Below are positions 9,512 through 21,285 of a stretch of DNA of 64,000 nt, one piece after another. The translations under genes were made by a program, and so were the position numbers. The notes under the pieces are model-generated. The model was not told the origin of the DNA and did not search any database. It worked only from the letters and a program-made list of their open reading frames with translations. How positions within the stretch are numbered: the first letter of the stretch is position 1; every line of letters starts with the position of its first letter. The stretch covers positions 310,001-374,000 of the forward strand of contig NZ_RXOE01000001.1 in the NCBI RefSeq assembly GCF_003965815.1. Reading direction: 5' to 3'. This DNA is from Variovorax gossypii (GTDB taxonomy: Bacteria > Pseudomonadota > Gammaproteobacteria > Burkholderiales > Burkholderiaceae_C).

Positions 9512-10514
9512 CGAGCGATGATAGCTTTGCGTCGAGGGCAGCGAAGAATTCCGCGGAAGGCACGAACTCCAGCGGCACGGACAGCGCGTCGGGCACCCTG
9601 CGCCACAGCTTGACCGCGTCCTTCTCGGTGCAGACAAGGGGTTGCGCAGCGCCTGCCGGGCGCTGCCAGCCCTCGAAATCGAAGTGATCGGGAAGCGCGA
9701 TGGTCTCGGCGAGCGTCAGGCCATGCGCTCGCAGCATCTCGAAGAAGGCTTCCGGCCGTGCGATGGCCGCCAGCGCGGTCACCGGCTGGCCTGCTAGGGA
9801 AGTCAGCGGGACGCGTCTTCCGTCGCTGGCCAGCGCATCGTGGGCCAGTTTCCGGGTGGCGGTGTGCCCTCCGGCGAAGGCGGGCCGCGCGCCGCTGTGC
9901 AGCACCAGATCGCAGCGACGCGGCCAGGCTTCGCGCAACGGGCCTGCAGGCAGCCGCCAGCCGTTGCCGATGCCCCGGTCGTCGAACACGCAGATCTCGA
10001 TGTCGCGCGCGAGCGCCAGATGCTGCAGGCCGTCGTCGCTGACGATGACCTGCGTAGCCGGGTGGCGTTCGAGCAGCGCGCGTGCCGCGTCGATGCGTCG
10101 GCGCGCGACGAACACCGGCGCCTTGGTCGCGTGATGGATCAGCGCAGGCTCGTCGCCTACATCCTGCGGATCGCTGTCACCGAGCACTTCGCGGCAGTCG
10201 TCGGTACGACGGCCATAGCCGCGCGACACGACACCGACTTGCACTCCCCGCGACTGCAGATGGCGCACGACGGCCATCACGACCGGCGTCTTGCCAGCCC
10301 CGCCCGCAATCACGTTGCCGACCACGATCACCGGCACGCGCACGCGTTCGGTCCGCAGCCATCCCACGCGATAGAGCCAGCCGCGCACCGCGAAGAGCGC
10401 GGCGTAGACGAGCGACAGCGGCCACAGCAGGCAGGCCAGAGGGCCGTGACGCAGCCAGGCGTCCTGCAGCCGCGAGGAACCCTTGTTGCCGTTGTCGCTG
10501 CCGCCGTTAGGCAC
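9492..10514 (-). CDS. lpxK: Tetraacyldisaccharide 4'-kinase
   Basis: 340 aa inner-membrane-bound kinase that phosphorylates the 4' position of the lipid A disaccharide. A hydrophobic N-terminal helix (about residues 26-48) is followed by a Walker A-type loop [12 protein letters not shown] (about 66-77), SRGYGR, DVGDEP and SDDGLQH, all LpxK signatures. It is part of the operon exbB-exbD-lpxK-Trm112-kdsB; it begins immediately after the exbD stop and overlaps the Trm112-like gene. Confidence 0.95.
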   Translation of the reverse strand: MPNGGSDNGNKGSSRLQDAWLRHGPLACLLWPLSLVYAALFAVRGWLYRVGWLRTERVRVPVIVVGNVIAGGAGKTPVVMAVVRHLQSRGVQVGVVSRGYGRRTDDCREVLGDSDPQDVGDEPALIHHATKAPVFVARRRIDAARALLERHPATQVIVSDDGLQHLALARDIEICVFDDRGIGNGWRLPAGPLREAWPRRCDLVLHSGARPAFAGGHTATRKLAHDALASDGRRVPLTSLAGQPVTALAAIARPEAFFEMLRAHGLTLAETIALPDHFDFEGWQRPAGAAQPLVCTEKDAVKLWRRVPDALSVPLEFVPSAEFFAALDAKLSSLDGYQAA

Positions 10515-10955
10515 TCAGTGCCCGGCTTGCGCCGTCGACTGGGCCGCGAAGGTGATCTGCATCAGGCCGGCACGGCGCGCGGCTTCCATCACCGTCACCA
10601 CGGCCTGGTGCGGGCTGGTCGCGTCGGCGCTGATGATCACCACGCTGTCCTTGCCGCCCGTGGCCGCGGCAGCGAGGGCGGCCGTCACGGTTTCCACGCT
10701 GCGGTCGGCCACGGCGTTCTTGTTGACCGAGTAGCGGCCATCGGCCGAGACCGCCACGATCACTTCCTTCGGGTAGTCGCGCTGCGCGTCGACGTCCGCC
10801 GTGGGCAGCCGAAGCTGCATCTCGGTGAACTTGCTGTACGTGGTCGACAGCATCAGGAAGATCAGGATCACCAGCAGCACGTCGATGAACGGGATCAGGT
10901 TGATCTCCGGCTCGTCGCGCGCGCCGTGGCGGAACTGCATGCGGGCGCGGGTCAT
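10515..10955 (-). CDS. exbD: Biopolymer transporter ExbD/TolR family
   Basis: 146 aa single-pass inner-membrane protein. The short cytoplasmic N-terminus with EINLIPFIDVLLVILIFLML (about residues 16-35) contains the conserved Asp in the transmembrane helix that takes part in proton transfer. The rest is a periplasmic TolR-like domain. Start ATG 10955 has GGAGG 7 bases upstream; an upstream extension is less likely. It works with the adjacent exbB product to energise an outer-membrane or envelope process. Whether it serves TonB, Tol or lipid A transport cannot be decided here. Confidence 0.9.
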   Translation of the reverse strand: MTRARMQFRHGARDEPEINLIPFIDVLLVILIFLMLSTTYSKFTEMQLRLPTADVDAQRDYPKEVIVAVSADGRYSVNKNAVADRSVETVTAALAAAATGGKDSVVIISADATSPHQAVVTVMEAARRAGLMQITFAAQSTAQAGH

Positions 10956-10992
10956 GACAAGCCTCCGCCGGGCCGCCCCAAGGAGGCGGCGG

Positions 10993-11037
10993 CCCCTTTG
11001 GGGGGCAGCGCAGCACACGCAGTGGCAAGCGTGGGGG
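10993..11037. repeat. Intergenic GC-rich element, copy B
   Basis: CCCC-TTT-GGGGGG, then GCGCAGCACACGCAGTGG and AGCGTGGGGG. It resembles the element at 34846-34895, with the same order of C-run, G-run, GC-A-ACAC-AAGTG-like block and GTGGGGG end. It lies between the exbB stop and exbD start. Probably a dispersed intergenic repeat of this lineage; only two copies are seen here. Confidence 0.4.
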
Positions 11038-11040
11038 TCA

Positions 11041-11673
11041 TCATTTGCGCAGGGCGTTGAGGTGGCGGGCGAAGCGCTCGCCGGAAAGCTCGAGGTTCAG
11101 CAGGTACTCATCGACCCGGCTGCGGAAGTAGCGCCAGAAGATCAGCGTCGGAATGGCGACGATCAGGCCGAAGGCGGTGTTGTAGAGCGCGATCGAGATG
11201 CCGTGCGCCAGTTGCGCCGGGTTGCCCGAGCCCACCGCGCCGCTGCCCGGCGACTGCGAGCCGAAGATCTCGATCATGCCGATCACCGTGCCCAGCAGAC
11301 CCAGCAACGGGGCAGCAGAGGCGATGGTGGCAAGCGCCGGCAGGTATCGCTCGAGCTTGTGCGCCACGGTGCGTCCGGAGGCCTCCATGGCCGCGCGCAG
11401 GTCGTCTTCGGTGCAGCGCGGATTGGCGTTCAGCGCGCGCAGACCGGCGGCCAGGACCTGGCCGAGCATCGAGTTGCGTTCCAGTTTGGTCACGACGTCC
11501 GGACCGGGAATGGCTCCGTGCGACGCGGTGATGGTTTCGTCGAGCAGCTTCGGCGGCAATACCCTCACGGTCTTGAGACTCGTGAAACGTTCTATAACCA
11601 GCGCGAGCGCAATGACCGAACATGCGAGCAAGGGCCAGATCGGCCAACCCGCGGCAACTATGATGGAAAACAA
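11041..11673 (-). CDS. exbB: MotA/TolQ/ExbB proton channel family protein
   Basis: 210 aa inner-membrane protein with three transmembrane helices (about residues 4-24, 105-130, 150-175) and the family pattern SAAPLLGLLGTVIGMIEIF, which carries the conserved Thr. The start is inferred to be TTG at 11673, because GGAGG stands exactly 6 bases upstream and the product then begins MFSIIVAAGWPIWPLL like its family. A longer reading from TTG at 11700 has no Shine-Dalgarno. It forms the channel with ExbD (next gene). Confidence 0.9.
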   Translation of the reverse strand: MFSIIVAAGWPIWPLLACSVIALALVIERFTSLKTVRVLPPKLLDETITASHGAIPGPDVVTKLERNSMLGQVLAAGLRALNANPRCTEDDLRAAMEASGRTVAHKLERYLPALATIASAAPLLGLLGTVIGMIEIFGSQSPGSGAVGSGNPAQLAHGISIALYNTAFGLIVAIPTLIFWRYFRSRVDEYLLNLELSGERFARHLNALRK

Positions 11674-11711
11674 GAAAATCCTCCGGCCCGTAGACTGCAA
11701 ATGCGCGGCGA

Positions 11712-11720
11712 TTATCCACT
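11712..11720 (+). promoter_or_regulatory. DnaA-box-like 9-mer
   Basis: TTATCCACT matches the DnaA box TTATCCACA at 8 of 9 positions. It is 39 bases upstream of the exbB start. Confidence 0.35.
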
Positions 11721-11774
11721 GAGCCCACCATCGTCACGCGCCTTGTTTTTGTGTCGGCAAGGACGCACAGATTC

Positions 11775-11783
11775 TGTGGATAA
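11775..11783 (-). promoter_or_regulatory. Perfect DnaA-box 9-mer
   Basis: TGTGGATAA is the exact reverse complement of TTATCCACA. It is followed by CTTTGTGATTAA, a weaker similar tract. This is not oriC, since dnaA, dnaN and rpmH are not nearby. A regulatory or titration role is only a possibility. Confidence 0.4.
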
Positions 11784-11986
11784 CTTTGTGATTAACCTGC
11801 TGCGCAACTCGCCGCGACCCGCATGGGGTGGCCTTTTCGCTGGAACGACTGAATTTTGAGCAGCACTTTTTTCAATGAAATCAATGGCTTGCACGAGAAA
11901 CCGTGCGCCTGTCCTGCCCTGGGGGGCGAAGCTGGGGTGCATGCTGCCCGTTGTGGAAGAGTGGCATCCGGCCGAGCGGGCGTTTT

Positions 11987-13300
11987 GTGAACTTGCGTGA
12001 ACCGAATTCCGCGCCCGGGCCGCGAGTCTGGGCTGTCGGCGCCTTGTGCCGCGCGGTCGCCGACGCGCTCGACGCCCGCTTCAACCCGGTGACGGTGCGC
12101 GGCGAGATTTCCGGTTTTTCCCGGGCTTCGAGCGGACATTGTTACTTCGCGCTCAAGGACGAGTCCGGCCAGCTGCGCTGCGCGATGTTCCGCCGCGCCG
12201 CCGGCCTGCTCGATTTTTCGCCGCGCGATGGCGACCAGGTCGAGGTGCGCGGGCGACTTGCGGTCTACGAGCCGCGCGGCGATCTGCAGCTGGTGGTCGA
12301 GAGCCTGCGGCGTGCCGGGCAGGGCGCTCTGTTCGAGCAGTTCATGCAGCGCAAGGCGCGCCTGGAAGCCGAGGGCCTCTTCGATCCGGCGCGGAAGCGG
12401 GCGTTGCCGACCATGCCGCGTTCGATCGGCATCGTCACCTCGCTCGGCGCTGCTGCCTTGCACGACGTGGTCACCGCGCTGCGAAGGCGTGTTCCACACA
12501 TTCCGGTCGTACTTGCCCCGGCAGCAGTGCAGGGGGCCAACGCGCCAGGCGAACTGGTGCGTGCGTTGCAGTCGCTCTATGAGCTCGCGCCTGCCGTCGA
12601 CGTGATCCTGCTGGTGCGCGGCGGCGGTTCCATCGAAGACCTCTGGGCCTTCAACGACGAGACGCTGGCGCGCACCATCGTTCAGAGCCCGGTGCCGTTG
12701 GTCAGCGGCGTGGGGCACGAAACCGACTTCACCATCGCCGATTTCTGCTCCGACCTGCGTGCGCCTACGCCCACGGCCGCGGCGGAACTCGTGAGCGCGC
12801 CACGAGACGTTTGGCTCGGTGCGCTCGATCTGCTCGAGGAGCGGCTCGCCGACGCGCTGGGCGGTCGCGTCGACGTGCTCGGACAGCGTCTCGACCAGGC
12901 CGCGGGACGCCTGGGCCGGCCTTCCAATCTCGTGACTCGCCAGCAGTTGCGCCTCGCGCATCACGCGCAGCGGCTTCGCTACACGGTGATGTCCAGAAGG
13001 GAGCGCCTGACGCAGCTGCCGCGCCAGATCGCAGCCGACTTTCCCCTGAAGCTGGGACGCGCGGTGGTGCAGCGTCGTGATCGGCTGGATCACGTGGCCC
13101 TGCGCATGCGATTGCTCGATCCGGCATTGGTCTTGCAACGTGGCTATGCATGGCTGACCGATACAGACGGTCATGCGATCGTCAGCACCGCGCAACTTGC
13201 ACCGGGCGATGCGGTCAAGGCGCGACTCGCCGATGGCGAAGTCGACCTGACTGTCACGCCGGGCGGCGCAACGGGAACGCGTCCGACGCCGTCTCGATGA
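11987..13300 (+). CDS. xseA: Exodeoxyribonuclease VII large subunit
   Basis: 437 aa from the preferred GTG start ([10 protein letters not shown]), near the usual family length. The N-terminal OB-fold (about residues 15-105: [20 protein letters not shown]...) binds DNA. The catalytic core follows, with [32 protein letters not shown] and [13 protein letters not shown]. The C-terminus is coiled-coil. It degrades single-stranded DNA to acid-soluble oligonucleotides together with XseB, which is not in this window. Upstream in-frame codons to 11903 have no similarity. Confidence 0.93.
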   Translation: MNLREPNSAPGPRVWAVGALCRAVADALDARFNPVTVRGEISGFSRASSGHCYFALKDESGQLRCAMFRRAAGLLDFSPRDGDQVEVRGRLAVYEPRGDLQLVVESLRRAGQGALFEQFMQRKARLEAEGLFDPARKRALPTMPRSIGIVTSLGAAALHDVVTALRRRVPHIPVVLAPAAVQGANAPGELVRALQSLYELAPAVDVILLVRGGGSIEDLWAFNDETLARTIVQSPVPLVSGVGHETDFTIADFCSDLRAPTPTAAAELVSAPRDVWLGALDLLEERLADALGGRVDVLGQRLDQAAGRLGRPSNLVTRQQLRLAHHAQRLRYTVMSRRERLTQLPRQIAADFPLKLGRAVVQRRDRLDHVALRMRLLDPALVLQRGYAWLTDTDGHAIVSTAQLAPGDAVKARLADGEVDLTVTPGGATGTRPTPSR

Positions 13301-13349
13301 TTACTTCCTAGAATCCCTGATTCCCACAACCAACCCACGAGAAAAAACC

Positions 13350-13931
13350 ATGGAACATGTGCTCCCACCCCTGCCGTACGCACTGGACGCGCTGGCACCC
13401 GAGTATTCGAAGGAAACCCTCGAGTACCACTACGGCAAGCACCACAACGCCTACGTGGTGAACCTCAACAACCTGCAGAAGGGCACCGAGTTCGAATCGA
13501 TGACGCTCGAGGAGATCGTCAAGAAGTCCAGCGGCGGCATCTACAACAACGCCGCGCAGATCTGGAACCACACCTTCTTCTGGAACTGCATGAAGCCGCA
13601 AGGCGGCGGCGCTCCCACCGGCGCGCTGGCCAAGGCCATCGAAGCCAAGTGGGGCAGCTACGACGCCTTCAAGGAAGCCTTCGTGAAGTCGGCCGTGGGC
13701 AACTTCGGCTCGGGCTGGACCTGGCTGGTGAAGAAGGCCGACGGCTCGGTGGACATCGTGAACACGGGCGCTGCCGGCACGCCGCTGACGACCGCCGACA
13801 CCGCGCTGCTGACGGTGGACGTCTGGGAGCACGCCTACTACATCGACTACCGCAACCTGCGCCCGAAGTTCGTCGAGACCTTCCTGGCCAAGCTGGTCAA
13901 CTGGGACTTCGTCGCCAAGAACTTCGGCTGA
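13350..13931 (+). CDS. sodB: Superoxide dismutase, Fe type
   Basis: 193 aa cytoplasmic dismutase. The metal ligands are His27 (LEYHYGKHH), the His in [11 protein letters not shown], and Asp/His in [13 protein letters not shown]. The sequence [10 protein letters not shown] and the following GGGAP are typical of the iron-type SodB rather than the manganese-type. The length is normal. A TAGAAT -10-like hexamer lies at 13309-13314, without a clear -35. Confidence 0.97.
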   Translation: MEHVLPPLPYALDALAPEYSKETLEYHYGKHHNAYVVNLNNLQKGTEFESMTLEEIVKKSSGGIYNNAAQIWNHTFFWNCMKPQGGGAPTGALAKAIEAKWGSYDAFKEAFVKSAVGNFGSGWTWLVKKADGSVDIVNTGAAGTPLTTADTALLTVDVWEHAYYIDYRNLRPKFVETFLAKLVNWDFVAKNFG

Positions 13932-13948
13932 TCCCGAACTCGCCCAAC

Positions 13949-13977
13949 AAAAAAGCCGACCCATGGTCGGCTTTTTT
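13949..13977 (+). terminator. Intrinsic terminator after sodB
   Basis: A 12-bp stem (AAAAAAGCCGAC / GTCGGCTTTTTT) with a 5-base loop and a T run, 18 bases after the sodB stop. The A/T flanks would let it also stop transcription of the convergent DUF192 gene. Confidence 0.85.
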
Positions 13978-13999
13978 GTCGGCTATGGACAGCAAATGA

Positions 14000-14470
14000 T
14001 CAGCGCTTGCCGGCTGCGAACAACTCGCCGCCGAGCTTGGCGCCCTTCTTGATGTTCTTCTTGGCGAACCAGCCCTGGTTCATTTCGAGCACGTAGCGCA
14101 CCGGCTCCTGCGAGCAATGCGTGCTCTCGGTCATGGGCTGCATGTCGGCCAGGTTGACGATTCGGCCATCGTCGGCAACGAAGGCGGCGGTCAGCGGCAG
14201 GATCGTGTTGCGCATCCAGAAGCACTGTGTTGCCGGTTGCTCGAACACAAAGATCATGCCTTCGGCCTGGGGCATTTCCTTGCGGAACATCAGGCCGATT
14301 TCACGTTGAAGAGGGGTTTGCGCGACCTGCGCGTCGATCTTGTACAGGCCGACCGACAGTTGCGTGCGCGGCAGGTCGGTCTGGGGTTGCTGCTGGGCAT
14401 GTGCCGGCATCATGAACGATGCGGATGCGAGAAGCAGGGAGAGCAGGGCGGCTAGACGCTTGATGAGCAT
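14000..14470 (-). CDS. DUF192 family exported protein
   Basis: 156 aa protein with a signal peptide (MLIKRLAALLSLLLASASFMMPAHA, cleavage about residue 25). The DUF192 core follows: QREIGLMFRKEMPQAEGMIF, FWMRNTILPLTAAFV, and a C-terminal VLEMNQGWFAKKNIKKG. Function is unknown; the fold is a small beta-barrel. It is convergent with sodB. Upstream is a run of two small secreted-protein genes in the same direction, separated by a terminator. Confidence 0.88.
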   Translation of the reverse strand: MLIKRLAALLSLLLASASFMMPAHAQQQPQTDLPRTQLSVGLYKIDAQVAQTPLQREIGLMFRKEMPQAEGMIFVFEQPATQCFWMRNTILPLTAAFVADDGRIVNLADMQPMTESTHCSQEPVRYVLEMNQGWFAKKNIKKGAKLGGELFAAGKR

Positions 14471-14527
14471 CGGACGACTCTTTCAGGGCGGGGCCAGGGC
14501 CCGGCCTGGATTAAAAATGCCAATAAA

Positions 14528-14549
14528 AATGCCCGCTGATGCGGGCATT
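14528..14549 (-). terminator. Intrinsic terminator after the 67-aa secreted protein gene
   Basis: On the minus strand AATGCCCGC-ATCA-GCGGGCATT, followed by TTTATT. A 9-bp stem with a 4-base loop, 18 bases after the stop at 14568. Confidence 0.75.
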
Positions 14550-14567
14550 GCCGGTGAGCGGGGAAGC

Positions 14568-14771
14568 TTACACCTTCTTGGCAGCGGCCGTGTGGGCCTT
14601 GGCAACGTGGCGAACCTTGTGCTTCTTGGCCGCGGCGTGCTTCTTGGCAGGAGCGTGCTTGGCGGCAGCCTTGGCTGCGGGTGCGGGAGCAGCCGTGGTG
14701 GGTTCGGCTTGTTGAGCGAAAGCGCCGACGGCGAAGAGACCGGCGACCAGGGCTGCGAGCAGCTTGTTCAT
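14568..14771 (-). CDS. Small secreted Ala/Lys/His-rich protein
   Basis: 67 aa. The signal peptide MNKLLAALVAGLFAVGAFAQ ends at about residue 19-20. The mature part is about 47 residues of Ala, Lys, His and Pro (KAAAKHAPAKKHAAAKKHK), strongly basic, and is probably disordered. The start at 14771 is set by AGGA 7 bases upstream; an ATG two codons earlier is too close. Its signal peptide is nearly the same as that of the next gene upstream (14926-15249). Function unknown; basic repeats of this kind could bind DNA, polyanions or cell wall. Confidence 0.75.
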   Translation of the reverse strand: MNKLLAALVAGLFAVGAFAQQAEPTTAAPAPAAKAAAKHAPAKKHAAAKKHKVRHVAKAHTAAAKKV

Positions 14772-14884
14772 GAACATATCCTTTGAAATTCGTTGATCTG
14801 GATTGGCCTTCTTGCGGAAGGTAGACATTCAACGAAGGCCGTTTTCCGCGGTTGACAGGACAAAGCTGCTTTCAGGCGAAAAAA

Positions 14885-14904
14885 AAGCGCTCCGAAGAGC
14901 GCTT
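14885..14904. terminator. Intrinsic terminator after the 107-aa secreted protein gene
   Basis: AAGCGCTC-CGAA-GAGCGCTT with T runs on the minus strand (8-bp stem, tetraloop), 21 bases after the stop at 14926. It has A/T runs on both sides. Confidence 0.8.
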
Positions 14905-14925
14905 CTTTTTTGCAGGCAGGCCGAA

Positions 14926-15249
14926 TTACTTCGGGGTGCCGCCTTGGGTCGACTTGCGCTTGACGCTGCCGTCCTTGTTGCGACGACGCTGGTCGCGGGT
15001 TTCAGCACGCTTCTCGCCAGAGGCAGCAGCCTTGTCGGCACCGATGGCGCCGCCTTCGGGGGTCTTGGCTTCGTCGCCAGCCGGGCCCTTGACCTGGCCA
15101 GCGGGCTTGGCGGCCTTCTTGGTTTCGGCGCGCTGCTGCGACTTGCTGTTGGTGGCGTTGCCTTGCTCGGGCGTCGTACCTGCCGGGTTTTGGGCGTAGG
15201 CGCCAGCGGCGAACAGGCCAGCGATCATGACTGCGAGAATTTTGCTCAT
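14926..15249 (-). CDS. Small secreted Lys/Ala/Gln-rich protein
   Basis: 107 aa with signal peptide MSKILAVMIAGLFAAGAYAQ, cleavage after about residue 19. The mature part is low-complexity (KSQQRAETKKAAKPAGQVKG..., then ADKAAASGEKRAETRDQRRR), charged and without cysteine or hydrophobic core, so probably disordered. The segment RAET is repeated. GAGGA lies 7 bases before the ATG. Its signal peptide matches that of the 67-aa gene downstream almost residue for residue, suggesting paralogues or shuffled signal sequence. Function unknown. Confidence 0.75.
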   Translation of the reverse strand: MSKILAVMIAGLFAAGAYAQNPAGTTPEQGNATNSKSQQRAETKKAAKPAGQVKGPAGDEAKTPEGGAIGADKAAASGEKRAETRDQRRRNKDGSVKRKSTQGGTPK

Positions 15250-15367
15250 TGATGATTCCTCTATCGAGAATTGGTTGGAAACGCCTCCCGGCGAGCAGAA
15301 GGTCAGCCACTAACGAGGCCATTGGCCCGTCGGTTGACAAACGCTTGCTGATGGGTTGCGTCTAAAA

Positions 15368-15396
15368 TGTACAGCGATTTGTTCGCCGGCTGTACA
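15368..15396. promoter_or_regulatory. Inverted repeat upstream of icd, possible operator
   Basis: TGTACAGC (15368-15375) and GCTGTACA (15389-15396) form a perfect 8-bp inverted repeat with a 13-base spacer. The half-site centres are 21 bases apart, two helical turns. The pair lies 73-101 bases upstream of the icd ATG. No regulator is identified. Confidence 0.4.
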
Positions 15397-15468
15397 GCGG
15401 AATACGCGCCGTGTCTGAATTCGCTGACAGTTGTCAAAAGTACGTCAATCCCGGAGCCGTCCTCTCTC

Positions 15469-16728
<1,260 letters not shown>

Positions 16729-16775
16729 TTGCCGTGCATTCCGACGTCCCCGGGGCGTCGCGGCAATCGAAGGAG

Positions 16776-16810
16776 CCCTTGAACTTCCGGAAGGAATTCA
16801 AGGGTTTTTT
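16776..16810 (+). terminator. Intrinsic terminator after icd
   Basis: CCCTTGAA ... TTCAAGGG (8-bp stem, with an inner TTCC/GGAA pairing) followed by six T. It is 48 bases after the icd stop. Confidence 0.8.
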
Positions 16811-16978
16811 ATTGGTTTTTCATCCAGCGGCCAGCTGGAGTTTTTGCCTAAAACTCCTTGCCGCAGCCCTTCATCGAAATGCTGTCGCAAGCGCCGCAAT
16901 CCCCTTGAATTGTCGGATATGCGCCACCAAGTTTTTCCGGGTCGGCACAGCGCTTGCACGCTCTATAGAATCATTTTC

Positions 16979-17338
16979 ATGGCAACGAGAATTCCCAAAA
17001 CTCCTACCACCCCGCCGGCGCAGAAACCGGCCGGGGACGACGGAGATTCGGTCGTCCTGGAGCGCCGGCCGCAGAAAACTGCGCCGCCCCAGATGTACCA
17101 GGTGGTGATGCTGAACGACGACTACACGCCCATGGAGTTCGTGATCGTCGTGCTGCAGGAATATTTCAACAAGGATCGCGAGACCGCCACCCAGATCATG
17201 CTCAAGATCCACCTCGATGGCCGGGGCGTCTGTGGGGTTTATTCCCGCGACATGGCCGCCACCAAGGTCAACCAGGTCATGGAAGCCGCGCAGCAGGCCG
17301 GGCATCCGCTCCAGTGCGTGAGCGAACCTGTTGCATGA
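16979..17338 (+). CDS. clpS: ATP-dependent Clp protease adaptor ClpS
   Basis: 119 aa adaptor that hands N-degron substrates to ClpAP. The flexible N-terminal part (residues 1-38) is followed by the ClpS core, [21 protein letters not shown], with the N-degron-binding residues in LNDDYTPM, then [19 protein letters not shown]. The ATG at 16979 gives the expected length. It lies 67 bases before clpA in the usual clpS-clpA order. Confidence 0.96.
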   Translation: MATRIPKTPTTPPAQKPAGDDGDSVVLERRPQKTAPPQMYQVVMLNDDYTPMEFVIVVLQEYFNKDRETATQIMLKIHLDGRGVCGVYSRDMAATKVNQVMEAAQQAGHPLQCVSEPVA

Positions 17339-17405
17339 ACCAGTTGAATTGCGCAAGCTCCAACCCATCTGAGAACTTATTTACAGCAAGGCAAAAGGAA
17401 ATCAC

Positions 17406-19727
<2,322 letters not shown>

Positions 19728-19755
19728 TACCTTGCGGTTCCTGAAATGAAGCCAA

Positions 19756-19784
19756 AGGCCGGTAGCATCGCTACCGGCCTTTTT
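19756..19784 (+). terminator. Intrinsic terminator after clpA
   Basis: AGGCCGGTAGC-ATC-GCTACCGGCCT followed by TTTT: an 11-bp perfect stem with a 3-base loop, 28 bases after the clpA stop. Confidence 0.88.
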
Positions 19785-19839
19785 CTTTGGGCCCGCCCAT
19801 ATCGAATCACCGTCACAGCCGCCCCAGCCGCCTCCCGCC

Positions 19840-21285
19840 TTGATCCTCCCCGAACTCAGCCACGAATGGAAAACCGGCCTCTCCCTCGCATGGAGCGGCT
19901 ACATCGCGGTGTTGTCGGTGTGGATCGTGATGCAGAAGCGCGCACCGGTGTCGACGATGAGTTGGATCCTCTCGCTGGCGCTGCTGCCGTTCGCGGGCTT
20001 CGTCGTCTATTACTTCCTCGGGCCGCAGCGCTTGAAGAAGCAACGTCTCAAGCGGCTTCGCAGCCGTGCTGGCGCCTCGGCCCAGGCCGACGTGGCACGG
20101 CTGCGCGACGCAGCGCAGAACGCGCCACCGGCGCTGCAGCAGATGGCGAAGCTGGGCACCGCGACCTGCGGGCTGCCGGTGTCGAGCGCCGTCGACGTCG
20201 AGCTGCTCTCGGGCGGCGCACGCACCTTCGATGCGATCTTCGAAGCGGTGCGCGCCGCACGAAACCACATCCACCTCGAGTACTACATCTTCGAGCCCGA
20301 CAGGATCGGCACCGCGCTGCGCGACCTGCTGACAGAGCGCGCCAAGGAGGGCGTGAAGGTACGCCTGCTGATCGACGCGCTCGGCTCCAAGCGCATCGGC
20401 CGCAAGTTCATGGCGCCCATGCTGGAGGCGGGCGTCGAGGTGGCGCTCTTCCACGACACCAAGATCGGCCGCCGCCTGCGCCCCGTGACCAACTACCGCA
20501 CCCACCGCAAGATCGTGGTGTGCGACGGACGCGTCGGCTTCACGGGCGGCGTGAACATCACCGACGAGGAAGACAAGCGCACCAACCCCGACGCCTACCA
20601 CGACGTGCACCTGCGCATCGAAGGCAGCGCGGTGCGCTGGCTGCAGACCACCTTTCTCGAAGACTGGGCTTATGCCACCGGCGAGAACCTGCGCGGCCTG
20701 GACGATGCCCTGAACGCCATGCTGCCCCAGCTGGAGGCGGGCGACATCCCCGTGCAGATCGTCACCAGCGGCCCCGACAGCCCCATGGAGGCCATCCACC
20801 GCATGCACGTCGAAGCCATCCATTCGGCCACGCACCGCGCCTGGCTCACCACGCCGTACTTCGTGCCCGGCGAGCCGGCGCTCATGGCATTGACGAGCGC
20901 CGCGCTGCGCGGCGTCGACGTGCGCCTGCTGGTGCCGCGCCGCAGCGACTCGGCCATCGTGAGCGCCGCCGCGCGTTCGTACTTCGACGAGCTGATCGCC
21001 GCCGGCGTGAAGGTGTGGGAGTACAAGGCCCGCATGCTCCATTCCAAGACCTTGGTGGTGGACGACCATTGCGCGATGATCGGCACGGCCAATTTCGACA
21101 ACCGCAGCTTCCGCCTCAACTTCGAGGTCTGCGCGGTGGTCTATGGTCCGGAACTGTCCCGGCCGCTCGCGACGCAGTTCGAGACCGACCTGCACAGCTC
21201 CGGCGCGGTGCGCGCCAACCGGCGCCAGGGCTTCTGGCGCCGCCTCGGCGACGCCATCGCCCGCCTGTTTTCACCCTTGCTCTGA
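19840..21285 (+). CDS. cls: Cardiolipin synthase, phospholipase D superfamily
   Basis: 481 aa inner-membrane enzyme that condenses phosphatidylglycerol to cardiolipin. Two N-terminal transmembrane helices (about residues 12-30 and 39-58) precede two PLD domains, each with an HKD motif: HRKIVVCDG with GFTGGVNI, and HSKTLVVDD with IGTANFDNRS. The start is uncertain: the TTG at 19840 gives the longest frame with the usual N-terminus but lacks a Shine-Dalgarno. It ends directly against the sbcB start. Confidence 0.93.
   Translation: MILPELSHEWKTGLSLAWSGYIAVLSVWIVMQKRAPVSTMSWILSLALLPFAGFVVYYFLGPQRLKKQRLKRLRSRAGASAQADVARLRDAAQNAPPALQQMAKLGTATCGLPVSSAVDVELLSGGARTFDAIFEAVRAARNHIHLEYYIFEPDRIGTALRDLLTERAKEGVKVRLLIDALGSKRIGRKFMAPMLEAGVEVALFHDTKIGRRLRPVTNYRTHRKIVVCDGRVGFTGGVNITDEEDKRTNPDAYHDVHLRIEGSAVRWLQTTFLEDWAYATGENLRGLDDALNAMLPQLEAGDIPVQIVTSGPDSPMEAIHRMHVEAIHSATHRAWLTTPYFVPGEPALMALTSAALRGVDVRLLVPRRSDSAIVSAAARSYFDELIAAGVKVWEYKARMLHSKTLVVDDHCAMIGTANFDNRSFRLNFEVCAVVYGPELSRPLATQFETDLHSSGAVRANRRQGFWRRLGDAIARLFSPLL

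Larger units (their letters stand above)
11674..11986. other. Divergent intergenic region exbB-xseA, no gene seen
   Basis: This 313-base gap is the largest in the window. It is less GC-rich than its neighbours around 11750-11880 and holds two DnaA-box-like 9-mers, annotated separately. Short frames on both strands lack Shine-Dalgarno sites and family similarity. It must carry the promoters of exbB (minus) and xseA (plus), but no clear -35/-10 pair was found. Confidence 0.6.

Noticed and set aside
11775..11783. Replication origin
   Set aside because: Only one exact DnaA box and no dnaA, dnaN or rpmH nearby.
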